This document shows, piece by piece, positions 62,401-64,000 of a DNA stretch of 64,000 nt. Position numbers and translations under genes: made by a program. The stretch's first letter is position 1. Each line of letters begins with the position of its first letter. The notes beneath the pieces are model-generated. The model did no database searches. It was not told the DNA's origin and saw only the letters and a program-made list of their open reading frames with translations. This stretch comes from CAVRIA01 sp963721115 (GTDB taxonomy: Bacteria > Desulfobacterota > Binatia > HRBIN30 > CADEER01): the NCBI GenBank assembly GCA_963721115.1, contig CAVRIA010000006.1, forward strand, positions 558,001-622,000, written 5' to 3'.

Positions 62401-64000
62401 GGGTCAGCGTCGGTGTATCCGTCGGAGTCGCCGTCGGGGTCTCAGTCGGAGTGTCGGTGGGCGTCGCCGTCGGGGTGTCGGTTGGGGTGCTGGTCGGGGT
62501 CTGAGTCGGCGTATCCGTCGGAGTGGCCGTGGGCGTTTCAGTCGGAGTGTCGGTGGGCGTCGCCGTCGGGGTGTCCGTGGGGGTGCTGGTCGGGGTCTGC
62601 GTCGGCGTGTCCGTCGGAGTCGCCGTCGGCGTTTCAGTCGGAGTGTCGGTTGGCGTCGCTGTCGGGGTGTCCGTGGGGGTGCTGGTCGGGGTCAGCGTCG
62701 GTGTATCCGTCGGAGTGGCCGTCGGCGTCTCAGTCGGAGTGTCGGTTGGCGTCGCTGTCGGGGTGTCGGTGGGGGTGCTGGTCGGGGTCAGCGTCGGCGT
62801 ATCCGTCGGAGTCGTCGTCGGGGTCTCAGTCGGGTATCGTGGGGTGCTGGTCGGGGTCTGAGTCGGCGTATCCGTCGGAGTGGCCGTCGGCGTTTCAGTC
62901 GGAGTATCGGTTGGCGTCGCCGTCGGAGTCTCCGTGGGGGTGCTGGTCGGGGTCAGCGTCGGGGTATCCGTCGGAGTCGCCGTCGGGGTCTCAGTCGGAG
63001 TGTCGGTGGGCGTCGCCGTCGGGGTGTCGGTTGGGGTGCTGGTCGGGGTCTGAGTCGGCGTGTCCGTCGGAGTGGCCGTGGGCGTTTCAGTCGGAGTGTC
63101 GGTTGGCGTCGCCGTTGGGGTGTCCGTCGGAGTCGCCGTCGGCGTCTCAGTCGGAGTGTCGGTTGGCGTCGCCGTCGGGGTGTCCGTGGGGGTGCTGGTC
63201 GGGGTCTGAGTCGGCGTATCCGTCGGAGTGGCCGTGGGCGTTTCAGTCGGAGTGTCGGTTGGCGTCGCCGTCGGAGTCTCCGTGGGGGTGCTGGTCGGGG
63301 TCAGCGTCGGTGTATCCGTCGGAGTCGCCGTCGGGGTCTCAGTCGGAGTGTCGGTTGGCGTCGCCGTCGGGGTGTCGGTGGGGGTGCTGGTCGGGGTCAG
63401 CGTCGGCGTATCCGTCGGAGTCGCCGTCGGGCGTCTCAGTCGGAGTATCGGTTGGCGTCGCCGTCGGGGTGTCCGTGGGGGTGCTGGTCGGGGTCTGAGT
63501 CGGCGTATCCGTCGGAGTGGCCGTCGGCGTCTCGGTCGGAGTGTCGGTTGGCGTCGCCGTCGGGGTGTCGGTGGGGGTGCTGGTCGGGGTCTGAGTCGGC
63601 GTATCCGTCGGAGTGGCCGTCGGCGTCTCGGTCGGAGTGTCGGTTGGCGTCGCCGTCGGGGTGTCCGTGGGGGTGCTGGTCGGGGTCTGAGTCGGCGTAT
63701 CCGTCGGAGTCGCCGTCGGCGTTTCAGTCGGAGTGTCGGTTGGCGTCGCCGTCGGGGTGTCGGTCGGGGTGCTGGTCGGGGTCTGCGTCGGGGTATCCGT
63801 CGGAGTCGCCGTCGGGGTCTCGGTCGGAGTGTCGGTTGGCGTCGCCGTCGGGGTGTCGGTGGGGGTGCTGGTCGGGGTCAGCGTCGGCGTATCCGTCGGC
63901 GTCGCCGTCGGCGTTTCGGTCGGAGTGTCGGTGGGCGTCGCCGTCGGGGTGTCGGTGGGGGTGCTGGTCGGGGTCTGAGTCGGCGTATCCGTCGGAGTGG
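56408..64000 (-). CDS. Giant secreted or surface protein with Thr/Pro repeat region (partial, runs off the right edge)
   Basis: At least 2,500 codons, stop at 56408, start beyond 64000. Reading N to C: about 870 residues of PTxT repeats (61390-64000), broken by one extra base at 63429-63431. Then IPCDLEVTKQCLIEPSDG and beta domains, including a DUF11-like repeat (YTITNTGPVGVSSVDVVDDV). Then a DUF4215-like Cys-rich repeat (CGDGIVQNGEECDDGNG). Then Thr/Pro linkers around two near-identical modules with a CBM6-like/Ig-like domain (SFASTGIYNFWIRGYAPDGS). The C-terminal domain ends in FTVTANQCGS. Likely an extracellular adhesin or stalk; binding to glycans is inference. A GTG at 61370-61372 could be taken as a start, but the frame is open upstream. 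Confidence 0.8.
57001..59430 (-). repeat. Tandem duplication of a 1.23-kb module inside the giant gene
   Basis: Two copies of about 1,230 bp (offset 1,230, for example the text at 57001 recurs at 58231) are nearly identical at the DNA level, with a few substitutions and a 6-base difference in a Thr/Ala linker (copy at 59281 longer). Each encodes a Thr/Pro linker, GTPTRIPTPSFTPRYG, a Cys-rich beta domain and the CBM6-like domain. The high identity indicates recent duplication or gene conversion. Confidence 0.9.
61390..64000 (-). repeat. 12-bp/96-bp higher-order tandem repeat coding PTxT
   Basis: The unit is 12 bp (four residues, PTxT); eight units form a 96-bp higher-order repeat whose x residues run D, A, D, E, A, D, Q (or L), S. 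The landmark GTGCTGGTCGG (coding the S unit, plus-strand sense) occurs 26 times. The array goes past the window edge. Copy lengths vary (some units lost or added), and one extra G occurs at 63429-63431. The plus-strand frames reading VSVGV or SGSE are shadows. Confidence 0.9.

Noticed and set aside
61300..63978. Long plus-strand frames encoding VSVGV or SGSE-type repeats
   Set aside because: They are the antisense shadows of the PTxT coding repeat. The minus-strand frame joins to recognised domains, has the plausible composition and is open throughout.
61390..64000. CRISPR array
   Set aside because: Units are contiguous 12/96-bp coding repeats with no unique spacers and no cas genes.

Overview
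The window is about 64 kb of high-GC bacterial chromosome. Genes lie on both strands and are mostly housekeeping and metabolic. I see no rRNA, tRNA, insertion sequence, phage or CRISPR array. A diderm (Gram-negative) organism is indicated by lolA, an Omp85/BamA-like barrel, type IV pilus/type II secretion-like pseudopilins with their peptidase, and several signal peptides. The mix of dockerin-like secreted proteins, DUF4215-type Cys-rich repeats, Thr/Pro-rich linkers, a DUF6502 protein, an RND-type exporter and flavin/Fe-dependent oxidoreductases suggests a 'deltaproteobacterial-grade' lineage such as Binatota or Myxococcota. That placement is inference; nothing here proves it.

Layout. 1-3.5 kb: prepilin peptidase and four pseudopilin genes in the order H-I-J-K. 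3.6-9 kb: a lone CheY-like receiver, then the conserved cluster tmk-holB-ricT-metG-tatD, with tmk and holB frameshifted. 9.1-16.7 kb: a hybrid histidine kinase, a Sir2 deacylase, a repeat-containing lipoprotein overlapping a DUF6502 gene, and small secreted Cys-rich proteins. 16.7-28 kb: an SDR with a 2OG-oxygenase-like gene, fdhD with an FdhF/YdeP-type molybdoenzyme, a BASS transporter, an LLM flavin enzyme, an RND exporter fused to a cyclic-nucleotide domain, an XRE regulator and ogt. 28-41.4 kb: a dockerin-like protein, an Omp85-like barrel, ssb, rnj-ftsK-lolA-yajQ, a dksA-like gene, glycerate kinase, queE, a ThrB2-like kinase and folE. 41.4-45.7 kb: a ZTP (pfl) riboswitch and terminator ahead of an aminotransferase, serA and purA. 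45.7-52.5 kb: a YbhN-like flippase, ggt, an argA-like acetyltransferase, an epimerase, a LexA-like protein without HTH, an SDR and yjbQ. 52.5-64 kb: secreted proteins, namely a matrixin protease with dockerin-like and cohesin-like domains, an IPTL-CTERM-like protein, and a giant Thr/Pro-repeat protein running off the right edge.

Functional logic. The riboswitch operon ties serine synthesis (the one-carbon donor) and adenylosuccinate synthesis to the folate/purine alarmone ZTP, and folE (folate synthesis) lies just upstream. tmk, holB, ssb, ftsK, rnj and yajQ belong to replication, division and RNA metabolism. The last 12 kb looks like an extracellular-surface locus.

Quality caveat. At least seven single- or double-base frame breaks interrupt otherwise well-conserved genes (tmk; holB twice; a DUF6502 gene; the ThrB2-like kinase; the matrixin; the Thr/Pro repeat). 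Most sit in runs of G/C. Sequencing or assembly indels are the simplest explanation, so I annotate these as single genes with a noted frameshift.
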